The notes beneath the pieces were generated by a model. That model made no database searches. It worked only from the letters and a program-made list of their open reading frames with translations, and was not told the origin of the DNA. A program made the translations under genes and the position numbers. A stretch of DNA of 64,000 nucleotides from NCBI GenBank assembly GCA_030524545.1, contig JAUNGM010000003.1:13632-77631 (forward strand), given 5' to 3'. Source of the DNA: Eubacteriales bacterium (GTDB lineage Bacteria > Bacillota > Clostridia > Lachnospirales > Lachnospiraceae). This document shows positions 16,805 through 26,094 of the stretch, piece after piece (the first letter of the stretch is position 1; every line of letters starts with the position of its first letter).

Positions 16805-18129
16805 ATGTTATAGTAGATGATGAACAGAACCGCAGTGGTGATCCAGGTGATCGGATAGCTGAAGGAAACCATTTCAATGGATGGCTTCAGCGGCACTGCG
16901 AAAAAGATCCATACGATTCGAAGCAGGCATACGCCGAAAAGCGTGAGCAGCGTGGGGATGATCACATCGCTGACACCTCTCAGGGCGCTGGAGAGAACCT
17001 CGATGACAACAAAAACGATGTAGTAAGGCGTGATCAGCTTCAGCAGGTGTGATCCGATCTGAATGACATTGGAATCTTCCGTAAAAATGTGAAACAGCGG
17101 CATCCTGAAGAAAATCAGAAAGGCCGTAAGAAAAACGGATACCCCGAAATCCATCAGCAGGCAGACGCGGACGCTTTTGCGGATACGGTCATGTCTGCCT
17201 GCACCGTAGTTCTGTCCGACAAAGGTAGTAATAGAAACTCCGAAAGCTCCGCTGATCATCCAGAAAATAGCATCCAGCTTGCCGTAGGCAGCCCAGGCGG
17301 CTGTCGTATCGGTTCCGTACACATTGACGGCAGCCTGGATAATGATATTGGAGATGCTGTACATAACAGACTGAAAGCCTCCGGGCAGCCCAACGTAAAG
17401 CTGGGATTTCAGTACGCGTCCATGGAAACGGATCTCAAGCAGCCGCAGCCGGTAAATATCTTTGGAACGGATGAGTGCGGCAGTGACCAGAACCGCACTG
17501 AATGCCTGCGCCAGAACCGTTGCAATGGCAACACCTGCCACTCCTAAATGAAGGCCAGGAACCATGACAAGATCCAGTATGATATTTAACAGGCAGCAGA
17601 TGATCAGATAGTAAAGCGGCCTTTTGGAATCGCCCACTGCGCGGAGAATACCGGAACCAATATTGTAGATGAACATAAAAATGATCCCGCTGAAGTAAAT
17701 CCGCAGATATGCTTCAGAAGACGGAAGAAGTTCCGGAGACGTATTCATCCATCGCAGCATAGCAGGTGAAACCAGGATTCCCGGTATCATGAACAGGATG
17801 CCTCCTGCAATGGAAAAGGCATATGCGGTATGGATAGCAGCGTTCAGATTTCTGGTATCCCTGGCACCGTAAAACTGGGAAATGATAACCCCGGCCCCTG
17901 CGGAGAGTCCGGTGAAAAAGCCGACGACCAGATTCACGATCTGCCCTGCGGAGCCGCCGACGCTGGCCAGCGCTTCTTTCCCAACAAACCGTCCCACAAC
18001 AACCATATCGATCGTATTATAAAATTGCTGAAAAAAAGTACCCAGCAGAATCGGAAAGAAAAAGAACAGGAGCTGTTTCCAGATCACACCTTCCGTTATC
18101 TGGTTCCCTGGGCTTATCTGTCGTTTCAT
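16780..18129 (-). CDS. MATE family efflux transporter
   Basis: This 449-residue protein has about twelve membrane segments in two MATE repeats, with the typical opening GVIWKQLLFFFFPILLGTFF, QQFYNTIDMVVVGRFVGKEA and the loop GASVGGSAGQIV-like region (ALASVGGSAGQIVNLV). MATE proteins export drugs or metabolites with Na+ or H+ exchange; this sequence resembles the DinF/NorM-like Clostridia group and the substrate is unknown. AAGGGGGAT precedes its ATG. It follows the pseudouridine synthase gene on the same strand, separated by a short palindromic repeat. Confidence 0.95.
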   Translation of the reverse strand: MKRQISPGNQITEGVIWKQLLFFFFPILLGTFFQQFYNTIDMVVVGRFVGKEALASVGGSAGQIVNLVVGFFTGLSAGAGVIISQFYGARDTRNLNAAIHTAYAFSIAGGILFMIPGILVSPAMLRWMNTSPELLPSSEAYLRIYFSGIIFMFIYNIGSGILRAVGDSKRPLYYLIICCLLNIILDLVMVPGLHLGVAGVAIATVLAQAFSAVLVTAALIRSKDIYRLRLLEIRFHGRVLKSQLYVGLPGGFQSVMYSISNIIIQAAVNVYGTDTTAAWAAYGKLDAIFWMISGAFGVSITTFVGQNYGAGRHDRIRKSVRVCLLMDFGVSVFLTAFLIFFRMPLFHIFTEDSNVIQIGSHLLKLITPYYIVFVVIEVLSSALRGVSDVIIPTLLTLFGVCLLRIVWIFFAVPLKPSIEMVSFSYPITWITTAVLFIIYYNIKKRRLGS

Positions 18130-18160
18130 AGCGGATATCCCCCTTATTCCTTAAGTGTTC

Positions 18161-18187
18161 GTAACTGTTCCGTACCTTCACAGTTAC
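18161..18187. repeat. 27-bp palindromic repeat, short relative of the 33125 element
   Basis: GTAACTGT and ACAGTTAC flank an 11-base centre. Read on the minus strand it matches bases 33297-33322 of the larger element with one difference over 27 bases. It lies between two minus-strand genes. Confidence 0.75.
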
Positions 18188-18203
18188 AAGTGTTCCTATT
18201 ATA

Positions 18204-19109
18204 TCACCCATCCGGAAAAATACAAGAGAAAAGTGACCGCTGAAAATCTTCAGGAACAGGTGCTGTAAAAAGCATGGCTTCTCCTGTGAGCGGGTGTGTA
18301 AACTCCAATTGATACGAATGAAGCGGCTGCCGTCCGATACGGTCATAAACGGGGTGATAAAGGTAATCTCCCGGAAGCGGATAGCCCAGATATTTCATAT
18401 GGACACGAATCTGGTGCGTACGTCCTGTTTCCAGATGAAGTTCCAGAAGGGAATGTCCATCCCCAATGGCAAGGCGTTCAAAATGAGTGACAGCAGTTTC
18501 TCCGGTCCGAAAATTGACTTCACGTTCGATAGCAGAGCCGTTTACCCTGGCAATCGGAGCGGAGATCGTTCCTTTTTCCGGGGGAATGCCCTCTACAACC
18601 GCCAGGTAGGTGCGCCGGATCCGGCGGCTGCGCATCTGTGCGGAAAGGATGGCTGCGCTTAACGGATTTTTGGCAAGGATCAATGCCCCTGTGGTATCCC
18701 GGTCAAGACGATTGATACACCGGTAAACAAAAGGCTCTCCCTTTTTCAGAAAATAAAAAGCCACGGCATTGGCAAGTGTATTTTCGTAATTTCCCTGGGA
18801 CGGATGAATGGGCATTCCGGCAGGCTTATTGATGATCAGAAGATCCTCGTCCTCGTAGAGAATGGAAAGATTCATTTTTACCGGAAGGATCTTCTCGGAT
18901 GGGGCTGTCTCAGAAATCCGGACTTTTAAAATGTCTCCGGAATGAAGGCAGGTTCTTCCGAAAGCCCTTTGTCCGTTCAGCATGATGGCATTGGAATCTG
19001 CTTTCATGCCTGTGAGAATATGCCTGGAAAAACCGTGGCTTCGCAGAAAAGTCAGGATTTCTGTTCCGGCATCTGTTTGATCAATGCTGTAAATCACGGT
19101 TCTGTCCAA
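18204..19109 (-). CDS. RluA family pseudouridine synthase
   Basis: The 301-residue protein isomerises uridine to pseudouridine in rRNA or tRNA. An N-terminal S4-like RNA-binding segment (about 30-70) is followed by the RluA catalytic domain, with the active-site Asp in CINRLDRDTTGALILAK and the supporting LLELHLETGRTHQIRVH motif. It starts with TTG at 19109, supported by AAGGCGG upstream; no in-frame ATG fits the N-terminus better. Which uridines it modifies cannot be said. It is the first gene of a minus-strand pair with the MATE transporter. Confidence 0.94.
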   Translation of the reverse strand: MDRTVIYSIDQTDAGTEILTFLRSHGFSRHILTGMKADSNAIMLNGQRAFGRTCLHSGDILKVRISETAPSEKILPVKMNLSILYEDEDLLIINKPAGMPIHPSQGNYENTLANAVAFYFLKKGEPFVYRCINRLDRDTTGALILAKNPLSAAILSAQMRSRRIRRTYLAVVEGIPPEKGTISAPIARVNGSAIEREVNFRTGETAVTHFERLAIGDGHSLLELHLETGRTHQIRVHMKYLGYPLPGDYLYHPVYDRIGRQPLHSYQLEFTHPLTGEAMLFTAPVPEDFQRSLFSCIFPDG

Positions 19110-19266
19110 AAGTACACCGCCTTTCTTGTGAGAATAATATAAAAAGATTATGCAGATACGGATATTCTGCCGGAATTTAGGATAACAGATTTTTGAAAGA
19201 AACTCAATGAGAAGATGAAGAGGTTATTTCTGATGAATGAAGATGGTATCGTTTCGAATCGCAACA

Positions 19267-19295
19267 TTGACTTTTCTATAGTCAGATTATATAAT
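19267..19295 (+). promoter_or_regulatory. promoter of the cobalamin operon
   Basis: TTGACT at 19267 and TATAAT at 19290 are spaced by 17 bp. The predicted start near 19302 is just before the cobalamin aptamer. Confidence 0.87.
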
Positions 19296-19309
19296 AAGTA
19301 GCGGAATAG

Positions 19310-19473
19310 AAAAGAAAAAGCATGTCAGGAAGCGGGTGGAAGCCCCGCGCAAGTCCGTTACTGTCATAGCCAGATACTGGGTGCTTTTTCCGGAATGGAA
19401 TGACCTGCGGCAACCGGGAAATTCCGGTGATTCAGGGAGTTTTGTTGTCATGACAAAATTCCTGTTTTATTTT
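19310..19473 (+). promoter_or_regulatory. cobalamin riboswitch with intrinsic terminator
   Basis: The closing stem pairs GAAAAAGCA (19314-19322) with TGCTTTTTC (19382-19390). Inside it are the class-defining pieces: GGAAGC.GGTG.AA..CC.GCGCAAG.CC, then GTTACTGT and AGCCAGA. Downstream, CAGGGAGTTTTGT pairs with ACAAAATTCCTG ahead of TTTTATTTT, the terminator used when adenosylcobalamin or another B12 form is bound. It precedes cbiD, so the entire cbi operon should be switched off when cobalamin is plentiful. The ligand variant is not resolved by eye. Confidence 0.92.
19433..19473 (+). terminator. riboswitch-controlled terminator before cbiD
   Basis: A ~12-bp stem with one bulge and a 7-base loop precedes TTTTATTTT, ending only about 10 bases before the cbiD start codon. 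Confidence 0.85.
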
Positions 19474-19483
19474 GGAGGAGAGT

Positions 19484-20671
19484 ATGAAGCATAAAACAGG
19501 ACTGGAAGATTACTATGTGATCCGCAATCAAAAGAAAATGCGTTTTGGGTATACGACAGGTTCCTGTGCGGCTGCTGCCTGTAAGGGAGCAGTGACGATG
19601 CTTCTTGGAGGGAAGCAGATTTCGGAAGTGGAGTTGATGACACCCAAAGGGATTCTTCTTCATCTGGAACTGGAAGAGATTACAAAAGGCCAGGGCTATG
19701 TTTCCTGTGCCATACGCAAAGATGCCGGGGATGATCCGGATACTACCAACGGAATCCTGGTCTTTGCGCGTGCGGAGAAACGCGATATTCCGGGAATCGT
19801 GATTGACGGAGGTGTTGGAGTGGGACGGGTGACGAAGCCAGGGCTTTCCCAGAGGGTAGGAGAAGCTGCCATCAATCCTGTTCCAAAAGCGATGATTCTT
19901 CGTTCAGCAGAGGAAGCAGCCGATAGATTTTCCTATGAGGGCGGGATGAAGATTACCATTTCTGTTCCTGAGGGCGTGGAAATCGCTAAAAAAACGTTTA
20001 ATCCGCGTCTTGGTATTGTAGGAGGAATTTCTATTCTTGGAACCTCCGGCATTGTGGAACCGATGAGTGAAAAAGCCCTTGTGGAAAGTATTCGTGTGGA
20101 AATGAAGCAGCATGCATCCCAGGGAGAGGAATATCTCCTGGTAACCCCCGGAAATTACGGAGCAGATTATTTGCGGGAACATATGAAGCTTCCCTTTGAA
20201 AAGAACATCAAATGCAGTAATTATGTGGGAGAGACGATTGATATGGCAGTAGATATGGGTGTGAAGGGAATCCTGTTTGTGGCCCATATCGGCAAGTTCG
20301 TAAAAGTAGCGGCAGGAATTATGAACACCCATTCCCACAGTGCGGACGGACGTATGGAAATTCTGGCAGCCAACGCTATCCGGGCAGGTGCAGACATTGC
20401 CTGTGCCAGGAAGATTCTGAACGCAGGCACCACGGACGAAGCTCTGGATATATTGCAGGAAAACCAGATACTGATGCCTGCGATGAAGGAAATTATGGAG
20501 CGGATTCAGTTTTATCTGAATCATCGTTCTTATGAGCAGATTCTGCTTGGAGCGGTGCTGTTTAACAATACCTACGGATATCTGGGACAGACAAGGGATG
20601 CTGCAGAACTGATCCGTCTGATTTCCGAAAAGGAAAACAGGGAATGCCGGACAATTATGGAAACAAAATAG
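19484..20671 (+). CDS. cbiD: cobalt-precorrin-5B (C1)-methyltransferase CbiD
   Basis: CbiD methylates C1 of the corrin ring in the anaerobic pathway. It is recognised from FGYTTGSCAAAACKGAV near residue 20, the GAVGVGRVTKPGL-like GGVGVGRVTKPGL block, NPVPKAM and the THSHSADGRMEILAA segment around residue 280. At 395 residues it has the normal length. The ATG at 19484 is chosen over the in-frame start four codons earlier because GGAGGAG at 19473-19479 serves it. It is the first gene after the B12 riboswitch. Confidence 0.97.
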   Translation: MKHKTGLEDYYVIRNQKKMRFGYTTGSCAAAACKGAVTMLLGGKQISEVELMTPKGILLHLELEEITKGQGYVSCAIRKDAGDDPDTTNGILVFARAEKRDIPGIVIDGGVGVGRVTKPGLSQRVGEAAINPVPKAMILRSAEEAADRFSYEGGMKITISVPEGVEIAKKTFNPRLGIVGGISILGTSGIVEPMSEKALVESIRVEMKQHASQGEEYLLVTPGNYGADYLREHMKLPFEKNIKCSNYVGETIDMAVDMGVKGILFVAHIGKFVKVAAGIMNTHSHSADGRMEILAANAIRAGADIACARKILNAGTTDEALDILQENQILMPAMKEIMERIQFYLNHRSYEQILLGAVLFNNTYGYLGQTRDAAELIRLISEKENRECRTIMETK

Positions 20672-20701
20672 AAAAATAAGATACATAAGAAAGGAATTAC
20701 T

Positions 20702-21382
20702 ATGAGTGGAAAATTATATGGAGTAGGAGTAGGCCCCGGAGATCCGGAACTGCTTACCCTGAAGGCTATGCGCCTGATTCGTGAAGCAGATATCATTGCC
20801 GTGCCGGGCGAGGAACCAAAAGAAAGCGTTGCATACAAAATTGTCAAAGGTGCTTACGACGAGCTTGACAAAAAAGAACTGATGGCTGTTCCCATGCCTA
20901 TGACCAAGGATAAGGATCAACTGGAAAAATCCCATGCGCAGGGTGCACAGGCAGTACGGGAAAAACTGGACAAAGGGCTTAATGTGGTCTTTCTGACACT
21001 GGGAGACCCAACGGTATATTCCACATATCTTTATATCCATAAGAGAATCTGTGAATTTGGCTATGATACGGAAATCGTCAGCGGAATCCCGTCATTCTGT
21101 GCGGTTTCGGCCAGAATGAATACCGGACTTGTGGAAAAGGCTGAGCCTTTGCATGTTATCCCTGCGTCCTATCAGATTGAAGATGCTCTGAAGCTTCCGG
21201 GCACCAAGGTTCTGATGAAAGCCGGGAAAAAGATGAAAGAAGTAAAGGCGCAGATCCAGGAGCTTGGATCCAAAGGCATCATGATCGAAAACTGCGGAAT
21301 GCCGAATGAAAAAATTTATCGTTCCATTGAGGAAATCCCGGAAGATGCAGGGTATTATTCATTAATCATTGTAAAAGAATAA
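20702..21382 (+). CDS. cbiL: precorrin-2 / cobalt-factor II C20-methyltransferase
   Basis: This 226-residue SAM-dependent methyltransferase adds the C20 methyl group. It has the tetrapyrrole methylase fold: GVGVGPGDPELLTLKA at the N-terminus, FLTLGDPTVYSTYLYIHKR as the GDP.xYS motif, and GIPSFCAVSARM. The SKGIMIENCGMPNEKIY stretch is typical of CbiL/CobI. Context with cbiD and cbiF in an anaerobic operon points to CbiL acting on cobalt-factor II. AAGGAAT precedes the ATG. Confidence 0.95.
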   Translation: MSGKLYGVGVGPGDPELLTLKAMRLIREADIIAVPGEEPKESVAYKIVKGAYDELDKKELMAVPMPMTKDKDQLEKSHAQGAQAVREKLDKGLNVVFLTLGDPTVYSTYLYIHKRICEFGYDTEIVSGIPSFCAVSARMNTGLVEKAEPLHVIPASYQIEDALKLPGTKVLMKAGKKMKEVKAQIQELGSKGIMIENCGMPNEKIYRSIEEIPEDAGYYSLIIVKE

Positions 21383-21417
21383 AAAGCTTAACTGATTCAT
21401 AGAAGAGGAGAAGAACG

Positions 21418-22176
21418 ATGGTACATTTTGTAGGAGCAGGTCCGGGAGCACCGGATTTAATCACGATCAGAGGCAAACAATATCTGGAGGAAGCAGATGT
21501 GATCATTTATGCAGGCTCCCTTGTGAATCCCAAACTTTTGGAATACAGCAAGGATGTCTGTACGATTCATAACAGTGCGAAAATGACTCTGGAAGAGGTC
21601 ATTTCTGTAATCGAACGCGCGGAGGCAGCAGGGAAGACAACGGTGCGGCTTCATACAGGGGATCCGTGTCTTTATGGTGCAATCCGGGAACAGATGGATA
21701 TTCTGGATGAAAAAGGAATTTCCTATGATTACTGTCCGGGTGTCAGTTCATTCTGCGGCGCTGCGGGAGCTTTGAATCTGGAATATACATTGCCGGATAT
21801 TTCCCAGAGTGTGATTATTACCAGAATGGAAGGCAGAACCCCGGTTCCGGCAAAGGAAAGTATTCAGTCCTTTGCAGCTCACCAGGCTACGATGGTCGTC
21901 TTCCTAAGTACAGGGATGCTGGAGGAATTGAGCCGCAGGCTGATTGAAGGAGGCTATACGGAAGACACTCCGGCTGCCATCGTTTACAAAGCCACCTGGG
22001 ATGATGAAAAGACCTTCGTATGTACGGTAGGAACTCTTGCCCGGACCGCAAAGGAGAACAACATTACAAAAACAGCGTTGATGATCATCGGGGATGTGGT
22101 AGCAGGAGCACATTATGACCGTTCCAGGCTTTATGACCCCGGCTTTACCACGGAATTCCGTAAGGCGTCCAAATGA
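21418..22176 (+). CDS. cbiF: cobalt-precorrin-4 C11-methyltransferase
   Basis: The 252-residue protein is a tetrapyrrole methylase of the CobM/CbiF type: VHFVGAGPGAPDLITIRG, YAGSLVNP near residue 35, the LHTGDPCLYGAIREQM motif and GVSSFCGAAGALNLEYTLP. YAGSLVNP is specific to C11-methyltransferases. AGAGGAGAA gives the ribosome site. Its TGA overlaps the cbiG ATG by four bases, implying translational coupling. Confidence 0.97.
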   Translation: MVHFVGAGPGAPDLITIRGKQYLEEADVIIYAGSLVNPKLLEYSKDVCTIHNSAKMTLEEVISVIERAEAAGKTTVRLHTGDPCLYGAIREQMDILDEKGISYDYCPGVSSFCGAAGALNLEYTLPDISQSVIITRMEGRTPVPAKESIQSFAAHQATMVVFLSTGMLEELSRRLIEGGYTEDTPAAIVYKATWDDEKTFVCTVGTLARTAKENNITKTALMIIGDVVAGAHYDRSRLYDPGFTTEFRKASK

Positions 22177-23255
22177 GTCCCGGAAAAACAGCGATTCTCT
22201 GCTTCAGCCTGACCGGCTATCAGACGGGGCAGCGCCTGAAAAAGGGGATGGAAGCACTGGGATGCGAGGTTAGCCTGGATTCCAAAAGCAAATACCTGCC
22301 GGATTCTGTGGAGATGAGCCATCAGGCATGGACAGAAAAGCAGTTTCAGGAAGCGGATGCCATTGTTTTTATCGGTGCATGCGGGATTGCAGTGCGAAGC
22401 ATCGCGCCCTTTGTAAAAAGCAAAAAGACAGATCCTGCGGTGCTGGTTATTGACGAGTGCGGGAACTTTGTAATTTCTCTTTTGTCCGGCCACTTGGGAG
22501 GGGCAAATGAACTTGCACATACGGCTGCCGGAATTCTGCATGCCCAGCCTGTTGTGACAACCGCTACGGATCTTCATAGCTGCTTTGCAGTGGATGTTTT
22601 TGCCAGACAGAATGGCTGCGGAATTTTCCATATGAAAGCAGCCAAAGAGGTTTCTGCTGCGCTCCTGGCAGGAGAGCGTGTGGGATTTTACAGTCCGTAT
22701 CCCTTTGAAGGAGCTTTGCCCAACGGGCTTGTGCCATGTGACTCGAAAGGAAAATGCCTGCCTGAGAATGGTGTCTCCGGGGTTTCGCAGCCGAAGATCG
22801 GAATTGCAGTGACCATTTATAAAGAGGAACTTCCCTTCCCGTCTACTGTTCAGGTAGTACCGAAAACAGTCGTACTCGGCATGGGCTGCAAAAAAGGCAG
22901 GGAAGCGGATGCTGTATATGAGGCTGCCGAAAACTGTATCAAAAATGCAGGCATTTATCGGGAAGCGGTTTCATCCATTGCAAGTGTGGATCTGAAAAAA
23001 GACGAACCGGGAATGTTATCTCTCAGTGAGATATGGAAAATTCCTTTTGTAACCTTTACAGGGGAAGAACTTGCGGCTGTACCGGGAGAGTTTACCCCGT
23101 CCTCCTTTGTCCGCCAGGTCACGGGAGTAGATAATATATGTGAACGAAGCGCTGTACTTGCCAGCGGGCAGGGAAGGCTGATACAGAAAAAAACAAGCGG
23201 CTGCGGCGTGACAACTGCATTGGCAGTCCGGGATTGGAGGATTCGTTTTGAGTAA
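22173..23255 (+). CDS. cbiG: cobalt-precorrin-5A hydrolase CbiG
   Basis: CbiG opens the delta-lactone of cobalt-precorrin-5A and releases acetaldehyde, the ring-contraction step of the anaerobic route. The 360 residues contain the N-terminal domain (IVFIGACGIAVRSIAPFV, then LSGHLGGANELA) and the C-terminal domain (VLGMGCKKGREADAVY, later SIASVDLKKDEPGMLSL). Presence of this gene, absent from the aerobic route, is strong evidence for the oxygen-independent pathway. It overlaps genes on both sides. Confidence 0.96.
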   Translation: MSPGKTAILCFSLTGYQTGQRLKKGMEALGCEVSLDSKSKYLPDSVEMSHQAWTEKQFQEADAIVFIGACGIAVRSIAPFVKSKKTDPAVLVIDECGNFVISLLSGHLGGANELAHTAAGILHAQPVVTTATDLHSCFAVDVFARQNGCGIFHMKAAKEVSAALLAGERVGFYSPYPFEGALPNGLVPCDSKGKCLPENGVSGVSQPKIGIAVTIYKEELPFPSTVQVVPKTVVLGMGCKKGREADAVYEAAENCIKNAGIYREAVSSIASVDLKKDEPGMLSLSEIWKIPFVTFTGEELAAVPGEFTPSSFVRQVTGVDNICERSAVLASGQGRLIQKKTSGCGVTTALAVRDWRIRFE

Positions 23256-23976
23256 AATATATGTAGTGGGCATCGGTCCGGGAGCGTACGACCAGATGAC
23301 AGGCAGGGCTATTCGGGCTTTGGAGGAAAGTGATGCCATTATTGGATATACCGTTTATGTAGACCTGGTAAAAGACCATTTTGCAGATAAAGAATTTATG
23401 ACTACCCCTATGAAAAAAGAGGTAGATCGCTGCGTTCTGGCTTTTGAAGAAGCGAAGAAAGGGAAGACGGTTTCCATGATCTGCAGCGGCGATGCGGGCG
23501 TGTACGGTATGGCAGGCCTGATGTATGAAGTGGGTACGGACTATCCGGAGGTGGAACTGGAGATCATTCCGGGTGTGACAGCGGCAACGGGCGGAGCGGC
23601 AGTTCTCGGAGCACCGCTGATCCATGATTTCTGTCTCATCAGCTTAAGTGATCTGCTGACTCCCTGGGAGAAGATCGAAGCAAGGCTTTTGGGCGCATCC
23701 CAGGCGGATTTTGTCATCTGCCTTTACAATCCTTCCAGCAGAAAACGCCATGATTACCTGCAAAAGGCCTGCGACCTGATGATGCAGTACAAATCTCCGG
23801 AAACCGTATGCGGGATTGTGGCAAACATCGCACGAGAAGGGGAAATCTCAAAAGTAATGACACTGAAGGAACTTCGTGATACGCAGGTGGATATGTTTAC
23901 TACCGTATTTGTGGGGAATTCCCAGACACAGGAGATTGGCGGCAAAATGGTGACGCCGAGAGGATATAGAAGATAA
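23248..23976 (+). CDS. cbiH: cobalt-precorrin-3 C17-methyltransferase
   Basis: CbiH/CobJ methylates C17 and drives ring contraction. The 242-residue tetrapyrrole methylase shows YVVGIGPGAYDQMTGRA, GYTVYVDLVK, ICSGDAGVYGMAGLM and the PGVTAATGGAAVLGAPLIHD segment; the SLSDLLTPW motif is highly typical of the C17 enzymes. It starts with TTG at 23248, seven bases after GGAGG at 23236-23240, and overlaps cbiG by eight bases. Confidence 0.96.
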   Translation: MSKIYVVGIGPGAYDQMTGRAIRALEESDAIIGYTVYVDLVKDHFADKEFMTTPMKKEVDRCVLAFEEAKKGKTVSMICSGDAGVYGMAGLMYEVGTDYPEVELEIIPGVTAATGGAAVLGAPLIHDFCLISLSDLLTPWEKIEARLLGASQADFVICLYNPSSRKRHDYLQKACDLMMQYKSPETVCGIVANIAREGEISKVMTLKELRDTQVDMFTTVFVGNSQTQEIGGKMVTPRGYRR

Positions 23977-24001
23977 GAAACGCTACAGGCAGGAGGTTAT
24001 T

Positions 24002-26035
24002 ATGTATAAAGCCATTGTGTTTGCAGGGACAACAGAAGGATATGCGCTTTGCCGTTTTTTGTCAGAGAACGGGACCGGAGTGTATGCCTGTGTTGCAACA
24101 GAATATGGAAGCAGGTCCGTGGAGGAAAACTCCTGCCTGAAGATTCGTGCAGCCCGTCTCTCGGAAGAGGAGATGGAAGCCTTGTTTGAAGAAATACGGC
24201 CGGAGATCGTGCTGGATGCAACCCATCCGTATGCGGCAGAGGTGACGGAGAATATCCGTAACGCCTGTGCAAATACCAATATGGCCTACCGGCGTGTTCT
24301 GCGTGACGAGGGGGGCCGTCAGGATCATGCGGTTTATGTGGACAGCCCGGAGGAAGCTGTGCAATACCTTGAGGGAACCACCGGAAATATCCTTCTGACT
24401 ACGGGAAGCAAGGAACTGGGGAAATTTACTGCCCTTACGGGATTTAAAGAGCGTGTTTTTGCCAGGGTGCTTTCCCTGCCGTCTGTGATGACTGCCTGTG
24501 CGTCATACGGGCTGGAGGGAAAACACCTGATCGGAATGCAGGGGCCGTTCTCTGTGGAGATGAATGTGGCTACAATGCGTCAGTATGACTGCCGTTACCT
24601 GGTGACGAAGGATTCCGGAAAAGCCGGAGGATTTCCGGAGAAGGCGGATGCTGCCTTTGCCTGCGGTGCAGAACTGGTGATCATTGGACGCCCGCTTAAG
24701 GAAGAGGGGATTTCCCTTGAGGAATGTAAGCAAATGCTTGCAGAACGATTCGGGATTCCTTACGGCGAAAAGCCGGTTCCGGAAGCGCATGAATTACGGG
24801 ATATCCGTGTGGAATCCGCAGGCAGATCCCATGTGACTCTTCTTGGAATCGGTATGGGAAGCAGGGAAACGCTGACCATAGAGGGACAGAAGGCCCTGGA
24901 ACGTGCGAATCTTCTCATCGGTGCCAGGAGAATGGTGGACTCTGTGAAGCTGCCCCATCATCAGACATTTTACGAATACCGCAGTGAAGTGATCGCAGAT
25001 TACATTGCATCCCATCCGGAATTTAAAAATGTGGTGATTGCCCTTTCCGGTGACGTAGGATTCTATAGCGGTGCCAAAAAACTTCTGGATCTTCTCGGTG
25101 AGGAAACGGACGTTATCTGCGGAATCTCCTCGGTGGCCTACTTTATGGCAAAGGCCCGTCTTTCCTGGGATGATGCCAAAATTGTCAGTGCTCATGGGAG
25201 AAACTGCAACCTGGTTTCTCTGATCCGCCACCATCGGAAAGTGTTTGCGATTCTGGGTACAACGGATGGAGTGGCGAAGCTGGCCAAAAAGCTGACGGAT
25301 TATGGAATGGGGGAGGTCATCCTTCATGTGGGGGAAAATCTTTCCTATGAAAATGAAAAGATTTTTGCTGCGCCTGCCAGGGAGCTTGCAGAATATGAGG
25401 GAGATGCCCTGAGTGTTGTATGTGCTTATCATGAGCAGGCAGTGCCTGTGCCTGCCACACATGGCATTGCAGACTGTGAATTTATCAGGGGAAAGGCGCC
25501 CATGACAAAAGAAGAGGTACGTACGGTTTCTCTTGCAAAGCTGAAGCTTCAGGAGGATTCCGTCTGCTATGATGTGGGTGCGGGGACGGGTTCCGTTTCC
25601 ATTGAAATGGCGCTGCGTGCTCATCAGGGAATGGTGTATGCTGTTGAGAAAAAAGAGGAGGCTGCGGCACTTCTTTTTGAAAATAAACGGAAATTTGCGG
25701 TGGACAATCTGGAAATTATCCGGGGAACCGCACCGGAGGCGCTGGAAGCTTTGCCTGTACCGACCCATGCATTTATCGGAGGGTCATCCGGAAATCTGAA
25801 GGAGATTCTGGATGTTCTTTTGAAAAAGAATCTCCATGTGAGGATCGTGATCAACTGTATCACATTGGAGACAATCTCGGAGGCTCTTGGAGCAATCCGG
25901 GAGTTTGCGTTTGATGAAACGGACGTGGTACAGTTAAGCGCTGCCCGTGCGAAAGTGCTTGGGCGTTATCACATGATGATGGGAGAAAATCCTATATACA
26001 TTATCACCTGTCAGAAGACAAAGAAGGAAGACTGA
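24002..26035 (+). CDS. CbiJ-CbiE-CbiT triple fusion: precorrin-6A reductase and precorrin-7/-6B methyltransferases
   Basis: One 677-residue chain holds three enzymes that are commonly separate. Residues ~1-255 are precorrin-6A reductase (CbiJ/CobK): AIVFAGTTEGYALCRFL, LDATHPYAAEVTENI and GPFSVEMN. Residues ~275-470 are the C5-methyltransferase CbiE (LLGIGMGSRETLTIEGQ, LSGDVGFYSGAKKLL). Residues ~495-677 are the C15-methyltransferase/decarboxylase CbiT, starting IRGKAPMTKEEVRTVSLAKL with SAM motif VCYDVGAGTGSVSIEMA. The frame is continuous with no internal stop. CbiE-CbiT fusions (CobL-like) are common, whereas addition of CbiJ is rarer in my knowledge. Fusion would place three late ring-modifying steps in one complex. 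Confidence 0.94.
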   Translation: MYKAIVFAGTTEGYALCRFLSENGTGVYACVATEYGSRSVEENSCLKIRAARLSEEEMEALFEEIRPEIVLDATHPYAAEVTENIRNACANTNMAYRRVLRDEGGRQDHAVYVDSPEEAVQYLEGTTGNILLTTGSKELGKFTALTGFKERVFARVLSLPSVMTACASYGLEGKHLIGMQGPFSVEMNVATMRQYDCRYLVTKDSGKAGGFPEKADAAFACGAELVIIGRPLKEEGISLEECKQMLAERFGIPYGEKPVPEAHELRDIRVESAGRSHVTLLGIGMGSRETLTIEGQKALERANLLIGARRMVDSVKLPHHQTFYEYRSEVIADYIASHPEFKNVVIALSGDVGFYSGAKKLLDLLGEETDVICGISSVAYFMAKARLSWDDAKIVSAHGRNCNLVSLIRHHRKVFAILGTTDGVAKLAKKLTDYGMGEVILHVGENLSYENEKIFAAPARELAEYEGDALSVVCAYHEQAVPVPATHGIADCEFIRGKAPMTKEEVRTVSLAKLKLQEDSVCYDVGAGTGSVSIEMALRAHQGMVYAVEKKEEAAALLFENKRKFAVDNLEIIRGTAPEALEALPVPTHAFIGGSSGNLKEILDVLLKKNLHVRIVINCITLETISEALGAIREFAFDETDVVQLSAARAKVLGRYHMMMGENPIYIITCQKTKKED

Positions 26036-26094
26036 TGCAGGGACAGCAAAAAAGAGAGAGAAAGTAACGAGAAGATAAGCGGAGGGCTGTATAT

